Origin: Mycolicibacter heraklionensis
GTDB lineage: Bacteria > Actinomycetota > Actinomycetes > Mycobacteriales > Mycobacteriaceae
DNA: 64,000 nucleotides
Assembly (NCBI RefSeq): GCF_001021505.1
Contig: NZ_LDPO01000004.1
Coordinates: 1-64,000, forward strand
Direction: 5' to 3'
Position numbers and translations under genes: made by a program. This document shows positions 1 through 8,909 of the stretch, in pieces; the stretch's first letter is position 1, and each line of letters starts with the position of its first letter. The notes beneath the pieces were generated by a model. It saw only the letters and a list, made by a program, of their open reading frames with translations. It was not told the origin of the DNA and did not search any database.

Positions 1-25
1 CGACGGGCCTCAAAAATCAAACGAC

Positions 26-1630
26 TCATCGCGACTCTCCAACACTAGAAACCCCACCCAACTCAGCGGTGGCACGACGACCCGGACGCGCATCCGGCGC
101 CAACCCGTCATGCGCCAACAACGCATCCGAACGCGACAACGCAGGACCAACAGCAAACTGCGACAACACCGACCACGGAATCGGCACAGCCGGCTCACTC
201 AAACCCAAAGCAGAAACCGTGTCACCACCACTCTCGCTACTGATTCCGTAGCGCACACCGGTGTCCGAAATCCAGAACAACGACCCAGCCGGCGACGATG
301 CTGGGCTTTGTCCCACGCTTTGCGCGACGTAGCCACTGCCCGGCGTCAAGGCGACCCGGGCGGCGGTCCCGCCCACACCAGCACCCACCAGATCCAAGGT
401 CCGCACACCCTCACGCAACGGCAACGTCGAACCCGACAACAACGTCAACGAACTCGTACTCGCCCCCGCAGGCTTACTCCAATGCGCGCACGTCACCGGC
501 GCCGACACCGCATCCACCACCTTCACCGGCTGCTCAGGAAAACGCGACACATCCAACTGCCGCGAAACCGGCAACCGCGCAACATCATCCGCACCCAACA
601 CCGGCGGCCGCTCCAAACCCTGCGAATCCGTATTACGCAACACCGCCGCAACCACACCCGAAATCGGCTGCAACCCATCCTCCAACACCGCGTAATAGCG
701 CAACGCGCTGTCGGAACTGCCGTCGATCTCATGCGCGACGACCACCGAGCCGACGGGTACCGGCACCGGCAATGCGAACGGCAGCGGGGTCCCCGCACCG
801 GGGATCACCGGCGCCACCAATGCCGGCGCCTCCGGAATCACGTTGAACAGTCCGGGAGCGATCGGCCGCGGCTTCGACGCAGCCGTGTCCAAGCCCAGCG
901 CGGCAGTGACGGCCCGGTCGCCGAGGTCGACTCGGCTGCGCTTGCCGTCCCACAACAGCCATGCGCCGGAACCATTATCGACCAGCACCGCATCCTGCGC
1001 ACCTAAGGCGTCAGCGCGACTTCCGTCTGTGTCCAATCGCCCGGCGATCAACGTCACGCCCGAGGCGCTGCCGGACACCGCGTCGCACACCGTCCAGTTC
1101 GCGTCGGTATCAGCGCTTTGCACCAACCGTTCCGGTGCACCCGGAATGCCCAGGAGGTTGCCTCGCGGGAAGTTGTCCAACACAGCAGCTCTCACTGCTG
1201 TGGGGTTCACCGCGCGGCCCGCAACCAGCCGCGCGGAGGTCAGGTTCAGCACCGGGTGCAGCTGGTCTCCGACCCGCACATACAGCGCCGAGGTGGAACG
1301 GTCCGCCAGCACCGGGTCGTTGCCGGCTGATCCTCCTGGGCGGATCAGAGACAGGGCAAAGCTGCCGGCCAGCCCGGTGGCCAGCAGCACCACCCCCATC
1401 AGCACCGCACGGGACTGGGATCGCAGCGGCTCCACCAACATCCGGGTGTCGTGCAGGGCAAGGCCCGCGGCGATGCGCCGCATCACGAACCGCCAACCGC
1501 TGACCTGATGCTTGGTGACGAACCCGCGCCGGTACTCGACCCGATCCGGGTTCTCGTTGACCGGGGTGCGCGACGCGAACGAGCGCCGCCCGTCCTCTGC
1601 GAAATCGGACCGGTCCGGCTGTGCGCTCAT
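26..1630 (-). CDS. eccB3: ESX-3 type VII secretion core protein EccB3
   Basis: EccB is a membrane-anchored subunit of the type VII secretion core complex, with a large domain outside the plasma membrane. The 534-residue product has the family layout: a short cytoplasmic N-terminus containing SRTPVNENPD and YRRGFVTKHQVSGWRFVMRR (residues 21-52), one membrane helix at about 75-96, then the extracytoplasmic region starting near DRSTSALYVRVGDQLHPVLN. These segments fit EccB3 better than other EccB paralogues as I remember them. Its ATG overlaps the eccA3 stop (ATGA), so translation is probably coupled. The stop lies 25 bp from the window edge; eccC3, which normally follows, would be outside. Expected role: ESX-3 export of EsxG/EsxH and PE/PPE, linked to iron and zinc homeostasis. 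Confidence 0.93.
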   Translation of the reverse strand: MSAQPDRSDFAEDGRRSFASRTPVNENPDRVEYRRGFVTKHQVSGWRFVMRRIAAGLALHDTRMLVEPLRSQSRAVLMGVVLLATGLAGSFALSLIRPGGSAGNDPVLADRSTSALYVRVGDQLHPVLNLTSARLVAGRAVNPTAVRAAVLDNFPRGNLLGIPGAPERLVQSADTDANWTVCDAVSGSASGVTLIAGRLDTDGSRADALGAQDAVLVDNGSGAWLLWDGKRSRVDLGDRAVTAALGLDTAASKPRPIAPGLFNVIPEAPALVAPVIPGAGTPLPFALPVPVPVGSVVVAHEIDGSSDSALRYYAVLEDGLQPISGVVAAVLRNTDSQGLERPPVLGADDVARLPVSRQLDVSRFPEQPVKVVDAVSAPVTCAHWSKPAGASTSSLTLLSGSTLPLREGVRTLDLVGAGVGGTAARVALTPGSGYVAQSVGQSPASSPAGSLFWISDTGVRYGISSESGGDTVSALGLSEPAVPIPWSVLSQFAVGPALSRSDALLAHDGLAPDARPGRRATAELGGVSSVGESR

Positions 1631-3486
1631 ACCTTGGCCTCCAGGCCCAGGCCACGCAGCAACGGCGCCACCGAGTTACGAACATCTTCGGCAGTAATGG
1701 TCATGAGCTCCTCATCGGTGAATGCCTCGGTGCCGGCTTGTTCGGAATGGTCAAGCCGGAATTCGCGCTCCTCCTCGGAGCGTTCGACGAGGTTTCGCAC
1801 GAACCGGCCGTTGCCCGCGATGTCCAGGCTGCGCCGGGCGATGCCGTTGGCGTCGGGATGCGACGCCTCGGCCAGCTGACCGAACAGCGCCTGCAGGTCT
1901 TCTCGCGCACTCGGTTCGAAGACACTGTCCCGGTGCTCCGCCATCACCGTGGCGATCTCGACCAACTCGGCCGCTGTGTAGGACGGGAAGTCGATGCTGC
2001 GGGTAAAGCGCGACCGCAGACCTTCGTTGGTGTCCAGGAACCGGTCCAGGTCGGCGCGGTACCCGGCGATGATCACCACCAGCCGGTCACGGTCGTTCTC
2101 CATCCGTGCCAGCAGCGTGTCGATGGCGATCAGTCCGAAGTCGTTCTTGGCGCCGGTGGCCACCAACGCGTAGGCCTCATCGAGGAACAGCACCCCGTCC
2201 AGCGCACTGTCGATGACCGCGTTGGTCTTGGCCTCGGTCTCTCCGATGTGCTGGCCGATCAGGTCGGCACGGTGCACCTCGCGCACGTTTTCCTTCTTCA
2301 GCAGCCCCAGGCCGCAGTAGATCTTGGCCACCACGCGGGCAATGGTGGTCTTACCGGTCCCGGGCGGACCGGCGAACACCAGATGGTGGGCGCGCTGGGC
2401 TACCGCCAGACCGTGCTGCTCACGCCGGATAGCCATCGCCACCGAGCTTTTCAGCCGCTGCACCTGATCCTTGACCTCGTCGAGGCCGATGAATTCGCCG
2501 AGCTCACGTTCGGCCTCGGCCAGCAGTTCGGCCTTGCGCTCATGCGCACCGGGATCGATGAAGTCGGCTTCGGTCGGCTCGGTGCCGCGGTCCCAGGGGT
2601 CGGTGCGCGCGGCGATCCGATCCGCGGTGGTGGTGATGATCCCGAAGCTGTGGTCCAACAAGGCCTGTTGAACCTGCTCGTTCTCCGGGTTGGCGGCATA
2701 GAGATCCTGCAAGACCTCGGCCGCGGTCTCCTCATCGTCCTGAGCCCGCAGGATCAGCCCCTTGGCCAGCGCCCCGTCGGTGGCGGCCGCCGCGATGGGG
2801 CCCTCGGGCTCCTCCAGGTAGGACAACGCCGGGGCATACATGCCCAGCCGCGCCAGCGCAGTTCCCAGGGCGATCTTGGCGGCGTGGGCGAACAACTCGT
2901 CCAGCTCGGGGTCGTTGACGATCGGAGTCAGCAGCTTCACGACATCCGACCACCGCTCGGCGCGATAGTGGATCACCGTGGCGATCCAGCGCGCGTCGCG
3001 GAAGCCAGGCCTGCGCTCGGCGATTTCGATGACGATCCGATTCGCTTCGCCATATCGGCCGGCCGCAACCAGCGCGCTGGCGTATGCCAGCCGAAAGTCA
3101 TCGGGTTCGGTGGCACGGAACTGCAGGTAGAGACCCGAGTCGTAATGGAAGCCGAGCGCACCCGGCTTCAGGTCGAGCTGCCGCTGCAGGGCACCCACCG
3201 TCGGCACGGTTCGCCAGACTTCCTCGATCACTCGTGGCGACGTGTCACCAGCGGCCGCCAGGCCGATCCACGCATCGCATTGTTCGTGTGCGATACGGGT
3301 CAGCGCGGCGAAGCCGGTACGGGCCGCGGCCAGGTCGGCGGGCCGTTTCCGACCATGGACCGCGATGCCCAGCGCCCGACTGCAGGTGGCGAACCGGCTG
3401 ACGATGTCGCCATCCACCCTGGATGTGAGGGTGCGTGCCTCCAGCACACCCACGTCTCGATTACTCATCCTCGAATCACTTTCCAC
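1627..3486 (-). CDS. eccA3: ESX-3 cytosolic AAA+ ATPase EccA3
   Basis: EccA proteins are cytosolic CbxX/CfqX-type AAA+ ATPases that act with ESX substrates and chaperones. The 619-residue product has an N-terminal TPR-like helical half and a C-terminal AAA+ half with Walker A GPPGTGKTT near residue 372 and Walker B VLFLDEAYAL. The length is close to EccA3 of M. tuberculosis, as is the C-terminal ending SVAPLLRGLGL. The start is uncertain: GTG at 3486 or ATG at 3468, neither with a clear ribosome-binding site. Only 36 bp separate it from the upstream dioxygenase stop, so the two are probably co-transcribed. In the usual ESX-3 order eccA3 is the first gene; here substrate genes precede it. Confidence 0.92.
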   Translation of the reverse strand: MESDSRMSNRDVGVLEARTLTSRVDGDIVSRFATCSRALGIAVHGRKRPADLAAARTGFAALTRIAHEQCDAWIGLAAAGDTSPRVIEEVWRTVPTVGALQRQLDLKPGALGFHYDSGLYLQFRATEPDDFRLAYASALVAAGRYGEANRIVIEIAERRPGFRDARWIATVIHYRAERWSDVVKLLTPIVNDPELDELFAHAAKIALGTALARLGMYAPALSYLEEPEGPIAAAATDGALAKGLILRAQDDEETAAEVLQDLYAANPENEQVQQALLDHSFGIITTTADRIAARTDPWDRGTEPTEADFIDPGAHERKAELLAEAERELGEFIGLDEVKDQVQRLKSSVAMAIRREQHGLAVAQRAHHLVFAGPPGTGKTTIARVVAKIYCGLGLLKKENVREVHRADLIGQHIGETEAKTNAVIDSALDGVLFLDEAYALVATGAKNDFGLIAIDTLLARMENDRDRLVVIIAGYRADLDRFLDTNEGLRSRFTRSIDFPSYTAAELVEIATVMAEHRDSVFEPSAREDLQALFGQLAEASHPDANGIARRSLDIAGNGRFVRNLVERSEEEREFRLDHSEQAGTEAFTDEELMTITAEDVRNSVAPLLRGLGLEAKV

Positions 3487-3522
3487 TCAAAGCTGTACGG
3501 CCCGAAACGATTTGGTGGCGGC

Positions 3523-4488
3523 TTACGCCACCGCTCGAGGCTCCCCGATGACGGAGTACGCCGAAGCGTCGCCTTGGATGACGCGGCTGTGTTCACCGTG
3601 GACGCTGACCGGAATGTCGCCGGCAAGGGTGATTCGGTGCAGCCGCCGGTGCTCCTGCCCGAAGTCGGCGACTCCGTAGTGCTGGGTGGCCCGGTTGTCC
3701 CAGATCGCCAGGTCGCCCAGCTGCCAGTTCCACCGGATGGTGTTCTCCGGCCGAGTGATCCGCTCCTGGAAGAGCTGGAAGAGCAGGCGTGACTCGGAGT
3801 GCTTGACGTCGGCGATGCGTTGCACGAAGTTGCCCAGAAGCAAGGAGCGTTCCCCACTCTCTGGGTGCACGCGCACCACGGGATGCTGCGTCTCGTACGT
3901 GGTGGAGTTGAATGTCTGGACGTATGCCTGGAACTCCTCCGACTGCAGCAGATCGGCGTACTTCTCGAGCTGCTTGGAGTCCGTCAAGTCGAGCTGCGTG
4001 TAGTCGAAGGCGTTGCTGTGCACCGCCCAAAGCTCTTCCGCCAGCCGAGCCAGCGGGTCGGGCAGCTGCTCGTAGGCGGTGACGGTGTTCGCCCAGAGGG
4101 TGGTTCCGCCGTAGGACGGCAGCTCCACGGCCCGCAACAGCGACGCCTTGGGAACCCGATCCACGAACGTGACGTCGGTGTGCCAGCTGTTCGCGCTGGT
4201 GCCGCCGAACGAGTCGATCGGAAGAATGGCGCCCTCGCCCTTCAGCAGCGGGTGCGGGGCCGTCGGGGTACCCAGGAGCTGAGCGAACTCGAACTGGCTG
4301 ACATCGTCCAAATGATGCTGCCCGCGGAAGAAGATGACCTTGTGGGTGACCAACGCGTCGTTGATCGCGGTGACGGTCTCGTTGTCCAAGTCACCGCCCA
4401 GCTGGACTCCGTCGACTCGGGCGCCGATGTATTCACCGAGTTTCACCACATCCAAGTCGGAACGGGCGGACAGCGATTGGCTGGACAT
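3523..4488 (-). CDS. TauD/Rv3406-like Fe(II)/2-oxoglutarate dioxygenase (predicted alkylsulfatase)
   Basis: A 321-residue TauD/TfdA-family enzyme. The iron site is visible as H103-x-D105 in SWHTDVTF and H270 in [11 protein letters not shown]285 in HRRLHRITL should bind the 2-oxoglutarate carboxylate. It resembles Rv3406 of M. tuberculosis, a sulfate-ester dioxygenase, closely along its length ([23 protein letters not shown] block, ENTIRWNW), but carries extra residues around 165-190 and a longer C-terminus. The expected reaction is oxidative release of sulfate from an alkyl sulfate; the true substrate is unknown. A GGAGAA ribosome-binding site lies 6 bp before the ATG. It sits between esxH (159 bp upstream) and eccA3 (36 bp downstream). 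I know of no ESX-3 locus with such a gene at this position. Confidence 0.88.
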   Translation of the reverse strand: MSSQSLSARSDLDVVKLGEYIGARVDGVQLGGDLDNETVTAINDALVTHKVIFFRGQHHLDDVSQFEFAQLLGTPTAPHPLLKGEGAILPIDSFGGTSANSWHTDVTFVDRVPKASLLRAVELPSYGGTTLWANTVTAYEQLPDPLARLAEELWAVHSNAFDYTQLDLTDSKQLEKYADLLQSEEFQAYVQTFNSTTYETQHPVVRVHPESGERSLLLGNFVQRIADVKHSESRLLFQLFQERITRPENTIRWNWQLGDLAIWDNRATQHYGVADFGQEHRRLHRITLAGDIPVSVHGEHSRVIQGDASAYSVIGEPRAVA

Positions 4489-4647
4489 GAGACTTCTCCT
4501 TTATTGGTCTAGCTAGTTTTTGAGAGGTTGAAGCCGACGTGCGGATGTGGAATCCAGCACGCCAGCCTGCCGAGTTTGTTGCGGCAAAGTTCTTTTCGGT
4601 CAGATGAATGTTCGGTGGCGGGCGTCTTCGACGCGCCCGGCCCTACG

Positions 4648-4935
4648 TCAGCCCCACTTGGCGGCTTCGGCGGTGTCGCGGGCGAGCATCCCCAGGGTGT
4701 TGGTCTCGTGTGTGGTGGCCATCGCGTGATAGGCCCGCACCAACTCCTCCATCGCCTGATTCCACTGCGCCTGCCACGCCTGATACGTCAGACCGGTATC
4801 GCCCTGCCACGCCGCCGACAACGCCGCCTGCTCACTGGCGATATCGGCACCCACCGCCTGCAACGTGCCCGCATAGCCATTCATCTCCGCGGCATGCGCC
4901 AGCATCGCCGGGTAGTTGTACAGAATCTGTGACAT
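4648..4935 (-). CDS. esxH: ESAT-6-family secreted protein EsxH (TB10.4-like)
   Basis: A 95-residue WxG protein matching EsxH, which pairs with EsxG and is exported by ESX-3. The helix-turn-helix hairpin carries W43-Q44-G45. The residues that bind zinc in M. tuberculosis EsxH are all present at the same positions: H14, H70, H76 and E77. It starts 17 bp after the esxG stop, as expected for the co-translated partner. The last codons, DTAEAAKWG, keep the family C-terminus. Function is inferred from family: secreted effector and cargo in metal acquisition. Whether this is the only esxH copy or a paralogue of one beyond the left edge cannot be seen. Confidence 0.93.
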   Translation of the reverse strand: MSQILYNYPAMLAHAAEMNGYAGTLQAVGADIASEQAALSAAWQGDTGLTYQAWQAQWNQAMEELVRAYHAMATTHETNTLGMLARDTAEAAKWG

Positions 4936-4952
4936 CAGATCATCCCTTCTCG

Positions 4953-5246
4953 TCAGAATCCGGTGTAGGTGCTCGCCGCGGCCGCGTCGGCAGCCACATA
5001 CGTCGAACCGGCATCCGCCAAATTGACCTGCGCCACATCCAGCAACGCATTCACCCGCGCCGCCAACGCCACAAACCGCGCATGCGACCCCTGAAACGCC
5101 GCAGCCGCCTCACCCACATGAAACGCCTGCGCCGACAACGCCGCCTGCTCCGCCTGCGCCATCGTCGACCGCATCAACGCCGCCTTGGCACCAAACGCCG
5201 ACTCCGACGCCACCAACTGCGGAATATCCGCATCCAACAAACTCAT
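4953..5246 (-). CDS. esxG: ESAT-6-family secreted protein EsxG (TB9.8-like)
   Basis: A 97-residue partner of EsxH. It starts [14 protein letters not shown] and ends [12 protein letters not shown] as in M. tuberculosis EsxG. The C-terminal YVAAD fits the general type VII secretion signal YxxxD/E. As in other EsxG proteins, the central turn lacks a classical WxG and reads AFQGSH. A GGGAG site lies 7 bp before the ATG. Upstream is a 45-bp spacer closely similar to the one following the second PPE gene, evidence for a local duplication. EsxG and EsxH are expected to form a 1:1 heterodimer before export. Confidence 0.93.
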   Translation of the reverse strand: MSLLDADIPQLVASESAFGAKAALMRSTMAQAEQAALSAQAFHVGEAAAAFQGSHARFVALAARVNALLDVAQVNLADAGSTYVAADAAAASTYTGF

Positions 5247-5291
5247 CGCTTATCTCCCTATCCAGATCGATTGCCTTGTGTTCACCGACGA

Positions 5292-6872
5292 TCAGCTCTC
5301 TGCGTTGTGATCCACTCCTTCGGTCGACTGGCCGGTCCAGCTGGCCGGCAGCAGCGGCTCACTCGGAACGCCATTGAACGAGTCGCCGGCCAGGGTGGCC
5401 AATCCCGCTTCTCGCACACCGTGTTTGACGACGTTTCCTCCGAACCCGAGCCCGCCCGCGCTGCCCTGCGAGGCGATCGGGCCGCCCCATTGGGCGTCCA
5501 CGTCGACGTTCATGTCGGCGTACTGCTCGCCGTGCTCGCGAATCTGCGTCCGCCGCCGGCGCCGCGTCCGTGACGCCCGTCGCGCGGCCGATTCCTCCGA
5601 GGCAGATGCCGCTGCCGGGCTCTTCGCCTGTGAGCCGGTGCCGCTTCCGGTCTTGTTGCTCGAATCGAAGCCGGCGTCTGGGCCGCCGCCGAATCCGATC
5701 ATGTACGGAAAGGCGAATCCCGGGGCGGTGGCAGGCGCAGGCGGCGCCGGAGGTGACGCACCGCCGGGCACGCTGGCCGGCGGGCCGGCTGCGGGAGATC
5801 CGGTGGCCGGCACTGACCCGGCCACACTCACCGCGTGCAGGTTCGACGCGGTCGTGGCCGGTGCGGTAGGCGCCGCGACGGCTTCGGGAACCGCGTCGAT
5901 CACCATGGGCAGGTCGAACGGCCGTGGCAGCGCTGCCAGTGCCGCAAAGGCGCTCATGCTGGCCAACGGCGCGGCGAGGCTGGAGGAGACCGCGACACTC
6001 ACCTCGATGAGGGTCAGCGGATGCGCGAGCAACCACGGCGCGAGGGTCACCGGGTTCAGGAGCAGCAGGCCCACTTCCGGCTTCGTCGAAAGATTGGCGA
6101 CGATGTAGTCGATCTCCTGGATCTGGGTCAACGTGTTCTTGAGCCACCAAGCCAGCGACAACGGGTTGGTGTAGCTGCTATAGGGCAGCCCGTCGATGGT
6201 GCCCGTCACCGGATCCCAGCTGAGTCCGAAGACCGAACGCACCACATCCGCGACGCTTTCCAAGAATGGGTCATTCCAGGTGTGGGCAGGGCCCCACGGG
6301 TCCGACGAATCCGCGGGCCCCGCCGAAGCCTCGGACTTCAGGACTGCCGGCGCTGCCGGGGTCGGCGGGATTGACGCGGCAGCCAAGCCCGCGACCGCCT
6401 GGTAGGTGCTCATCGTGGTAGCGGCCTGGACCCACATCCGTGCGTAGTCAGCCTCGTTGAGTGCAATCGGGACGGTGTTGACCCCGAAGAAGTTCGTCGC
6501 CAGCAGCACCCCGTGAACGGCGTGATTGGCAGCCAGTTCAGCCATCGTCGGCATCGCCGCCAACGCGGTGACGTAGGCGGCCGCCACGGTCTCATGCTGG
6601 GCGGCCGCCGTGGCACTGTCGGCGCCGGCCTGCGTCAGCCACGCCAGGTAGGGCGCGTTGGCGGCCACGTAGGATTCCGCGCTCGGTCCTTGCCAGGCAC
6701 CGGCTTGTACCGCTGTCAGCACCTCGCTGAGTTCCGCGGCCACCGCGGAGTACTCGGCGCTCAGTGTGTTCCAGGTCCCGGCCGCCGCCAGCACCGAGCC
6801 CGGGCCCGGCCCACTGCTCAACAATGTTGAATGGACCTCCGGCGGCAACGCCATCCACGCCGGCGCGGTCAT
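5292..6872 (-). CDS. PPE family protein, PPE4-like (copy nearest esxG)
   Basis: A 526-residue PPE protein starting [15 protein letters not shown], with [10 protein letters not shown] and the conserved NEADYARMW block of the N-terminal PPE domain. The middle is Ala/Pro/Gly-rich and the C-terminus contains an arginine-rich run (SRTRRRRRTQ) before EQYADMNV, also seen in its neighbour. ATG at 6872 is chosen over GTG at 6881 because it matches the PPE N-terminus and overlaps the stop of the short esxG remnant (ATGA). It is a close paralogue of the PPE gene at 7013-8599. PPE4 in M. tuberculosis is an ESX-3 substrate that partners PE5 and supports iron uptake; the same role is inferred here. Confidence 0.88.
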   Translation of the reverse strand: MTAPAWMALPPEVHSTLLSSGPGPGSVLAAAGTWNTLSAEYSAVAAELSEVLTAVQAGAWQGPSAESYVAANAPYLAWLTQAGADSATAAAQHETVAAAYVTALAAMPTMAELAANHAVHGVLLATNFFGVNTVPIALNEADYARMWVQAATTMSTYQAVAGLAAASIPPTPAAPAVLKSEASAGPADSSDPWGPAHTWNDPFLESVADVVRSVFGLSWDPVTGTIDGLPYSSYTNPLSLAWWLKNTLTQIQEIDYIVANLSTKPEVGLLLLNPVTLAPWLLAHPLTLIEVSVAVSSSLAAPLASMSAFAALAALPRPFDLPMVIDAVPEAVAAPTAPATTASNLHAVSVAGSVPATGSPAAGPPASVPGGASPPAPPAPATAPGFAFPYMIGFGGGPDAGFDSSNKTGSGTGSQAKSPAAASASEESAARRASRTRRRRRTQIREHGEQYADMNVDVDAQWGGPIASQGSAGGLGFGGNVVKHGVREAGLATLAGDSFNGVPSEPLLPASWTGQSTEGVDHNAES

Positions 6873-6967
6873 GCTGGCCACCCCGGTTCGGCTAGCTCAG
6901 CGCGGCCCTTGGCCCCAAACGCCGATTCCGCCACCAACCGCGGAACAGGCGCATCCAACAAACTCAC
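6869..6967 (-). pseudogene. esxG remnant: first about 20 codons of an esxG-like gene
   Basis: Reading the minus strand from GTG at 6967 gives VSLLDAPVPRLVAESAFGAK, then RAELA and about ten unrelated residues to a TGA at 6869. The first twenty residues match EsxG ([21 protein letters not shown]) almost position for position, after which homology stops. Its TGA overlaps the ATG of the downstream PPE gene, so the mini-ORF could still be translated and coupled to it. The simplest reading is a second esxG copy whose body, with any esxH, was lost after tandem duplication. Being 32 codons long, it would be skipped by most gene finders. Confidence 0.8.
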
Positions 6968-7012
6968 GGTCCATCTCCATTTCGACATCGATTGCCTTGC
7001 GTTCACCGACGA

Positions 7013-8599
7013 TCAGTGGTCGGGTCGGTGATCCACCCCTTCGCCCGACTGACCGGTCCAGGTGCTCGGCATCAACGGTTCAGTCGGAAGACCACTGAAC
7101 GAATCACCGGCGAGGGTGGTCAAACCCGCTTCTCGCACATCGTGTTTGACAACGCTGCCTCCGAACCCGAGCTGTCCTGCGCTGCCGTGCGAGGCATTCG
7201 GGCTGTCGTCCGGCGACGCCCATTCGGGGTCCACGTTCATGTCGGCGAACTGGTCGCCGTGGTCGTGCAACTGCGTTCGCCGGCGGCGGCGCCTCCGTGC
7301 CTGCCGGCGTGCGGCGGATTCCTCTGCCGCGGAGTCTGATGCCGGGCTTTTGGCTCGTGCGCCGGTGCCGCTTCCGGTCTTGTTGCTCGAATCGAAGCCA
7401 ATCCCAGGACCGCCACCGAAGCCGATCAAGTAGGGCAACGCGGCTCCCGCTCCCCCGACTGCCGCAGGCGCCGGTGCCGGCGCCCCTGCGCCGGCGGAAG
7501 CGCTCGCCGGGAGCCCGGCCGCGGGGGATCCCGTAGCGGGCACCGACCCGGCAACGCTCACCACGTGCAGGTTGGAGACCGTCGTGACCGACGGGACGGG
7601 CGCCGCGACGGCGTCGGGAACCGCGTCGACCAGAATGGGTACGTCGGACAGCCATGGCAGAGCTGCCAGTGCCGCGAACGCGCTCAGACTCCCCAAGGGA
7701 GCGGTGAGGCTAGAGGATATTGCGGCACCCAGTTCGATGGCTACCAGCGGGTGCGCGATCAGGAACGACGAGAGGGTCGCCGGGTTGAGCAGGAGCAGGG
7801 CGACTTCCGGGTGAGCCCCCACGTTCGCAATGACGTAGTCGACCTCTTGGATGAGGGTCACGGTGTTCTTAACCCAATACAAGCCGGTCAGTGGGTTGGT
7901 GAAGGTGGAGTAAGGCAGCCCGTTGATAGTGCCGGTCCCAGGCTCCCAGTTGACCCCCACGTACCGCAGCACCTGCGCGATACCTTCCAGGAAGGGATCG
8001 GTCCAGGTATGGGCGGGGCCCCATGGGTCCGCCGGATCCGAGGTCTCCGCCGACGCCGCCGACTTGAGGATCGCCGGTGCCGCAGGGGTCTCCGGCGTTG
8101 AGGCCGCAGCGGAACCCGCGACCGCCTGGTAGGTGCTCATCGTGGTGGCGGCCTGAACCCACATCCGCGCGTAGTCGGCCTCGTTGAGCGCGATCGGGAC
8201 GGTGTTGACCCCGAAGAAGTTCGTCGCCAGCAATACTCCGTGAACCGTGTGATTGGTGGTCAATTCCGCCAGTGTCGGCATCGCCGCCAAGGCGGCGGTG
8301 TAGGCGGCGGCCACGGTCTCATGCTGGGCGGCCACCGTGGCACTGTCGGCGCTGGCCTGCGCCAGCCACGCCAGGTAGGGCGCATTGGCAGCCTCGTACG
8401 ATTCCGCGCTGGGGCCTTGCCAGGCACCGGCTTGTACCGCTGTCAGCACGTCGCTGAGTTCCGCGGCCACCGAGGCGTATTCGGCGCTGAGCGCATTCCA
8501 TGTCCCGGCCGCCGCCAGCACCGGACCCGGGCCCGGCCCACTGCTCAGCAATGCGGAGTGCACCTCCGGCGGCAACGCCATGAAAGCGGGCGCGGTCAT
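7013..8599 (-). CDS. PPE family protein, PPE4-like (copy nearest the PE gene)
   Basis: A 528-residue PPE protein that starts [19 protein letters not shown] and keeps the [10 protein letters not shown] and NEADYARMW motifs. It is very similar to the PPE gene at 5292-6872, including the [20 protein letters not shown] segment, the Arg-rich patch near the end and the final EGVDH. ATG at 8599 lies one base after the PE stop (TGACATG), the usual tight PE-PPE pairing, so this copy is the natural partner of the PE protein at 8601-8909. An open frame extends 46 codons further upstream but overlaps the PE gene and is not needed. Function inferred: ESX-3 substrate, outer-membrane nutrient uptake. Confidence 0.88.
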   Translation of the reverse strand: MTAPAFMALPPEVHSALLSSGPGPGPVLAAAGTWNALSAEYASVAAELSDVLTAVQAGAWQGPSAESYEAANAPYLAWLAQASADSATVAAQHETVAAAYTAALAAMPTLAELTTNHTVHGVLLATNFFGVNTVPIALNEADYARMWVQAATTMSTYQAVAGSAAASTPETPAAPAILKSAASAETSDPADPWGPAHTWTDPFLEGIAQVLRYVGVNWEPGTGTINGLPYSTFTNPLTGLYWVKNTVTLIQEVDYVIANVGAHPEVALLLLNPATLSSFLIAHPLVAIELGAAISSSLTAPLGSLSAFAALAALPWLSDVPILVDAVPDAVAAPVPSVTTVSNLHVVSVAGSVPATGSPAAGLPASASAGAGAPAPAPAAVGGAGAALPYLIGFGGGPGIGFDSSNKTGSGTGARAKSPASDSAAEESAARRQARRRRRRRTQLHDHGDQFADMNVDPEWASPDDSPNASHGSAGQLGFGGSVVKHDVREAGLTTLAGDSFSGLPTEPLMPSTWTGQSGEGVDHRPDH

Positions 8600-8600
8600 G

Positions 8601-8909
8601 TCAACCGCCCCAGTTCGGATAGACAGACGCCGCTGCGGCGTCACCGACGGCGTAGTTGACGCCCGCCTCGCCGACGCCGAGACCGGAAAGCCCGAGCTCC
8701 GCTGTGCCCTGGGCCGCGACCGCAGCATGCCGCCCACCGAAGGTGCTCAACGTGGCCGCGCTCTGCAGCGATACCGGGTCAGCGGCCGGGGGTACCACCG
8801 CGGTGATCACGGGCACCGCACCGGCATGCGCTGCGGCGAGCCTCGCGGTGAGCGCCTCTACCCGTGCGCAGGCGGCGGCCAGTCCTTCGGGGACGACATG
8901 TAGCGGCAT
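8601..8909 (-). CDS. PE family protein, PE5-like
   Basis: A 102-residue PE-domain-only protein starting [13 protein letters not shown]. It resembles PE5 of ESX-3 ([30 protein letters not shown]). The export signal YxxxD is present near the C-terminus as YAVGD. ATG at 8909 is chosen because a GGAG site lies 7 bp upstream; a TTG at 8915 is less likely. It is the first gene of the PE-PPE-PPE-esxG-esxH run and is followed immediately by a PPE gene with which it should form a heterodimer. Regulation is not evident: I found no convincing IdeR or Zur palindrome upstream. Confidence 0.9.
   Translation of the reverse strand: MPLHVVPEGLAAACARVEALTARLAAAHAGAVPVITAVVPPAADPVSLQSAATLSTFGGRHAAVAAQGTAELGLSGLGVGEAGVNYAVGDAAAASVYPNWGG

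Noticed and set aside
3487..3522. IdeR box in the gap just before eccA3
   Set aside because: The 36-bp gap holds no match to the palindromic IdeR consensus, and the gene appears to be read from upstream.
1621..3792. 723-codon plus-strand frame opposite eccA3
   Set aside because: EccA3 is fully supported on the minus strand; the opposite frame shows no motif.
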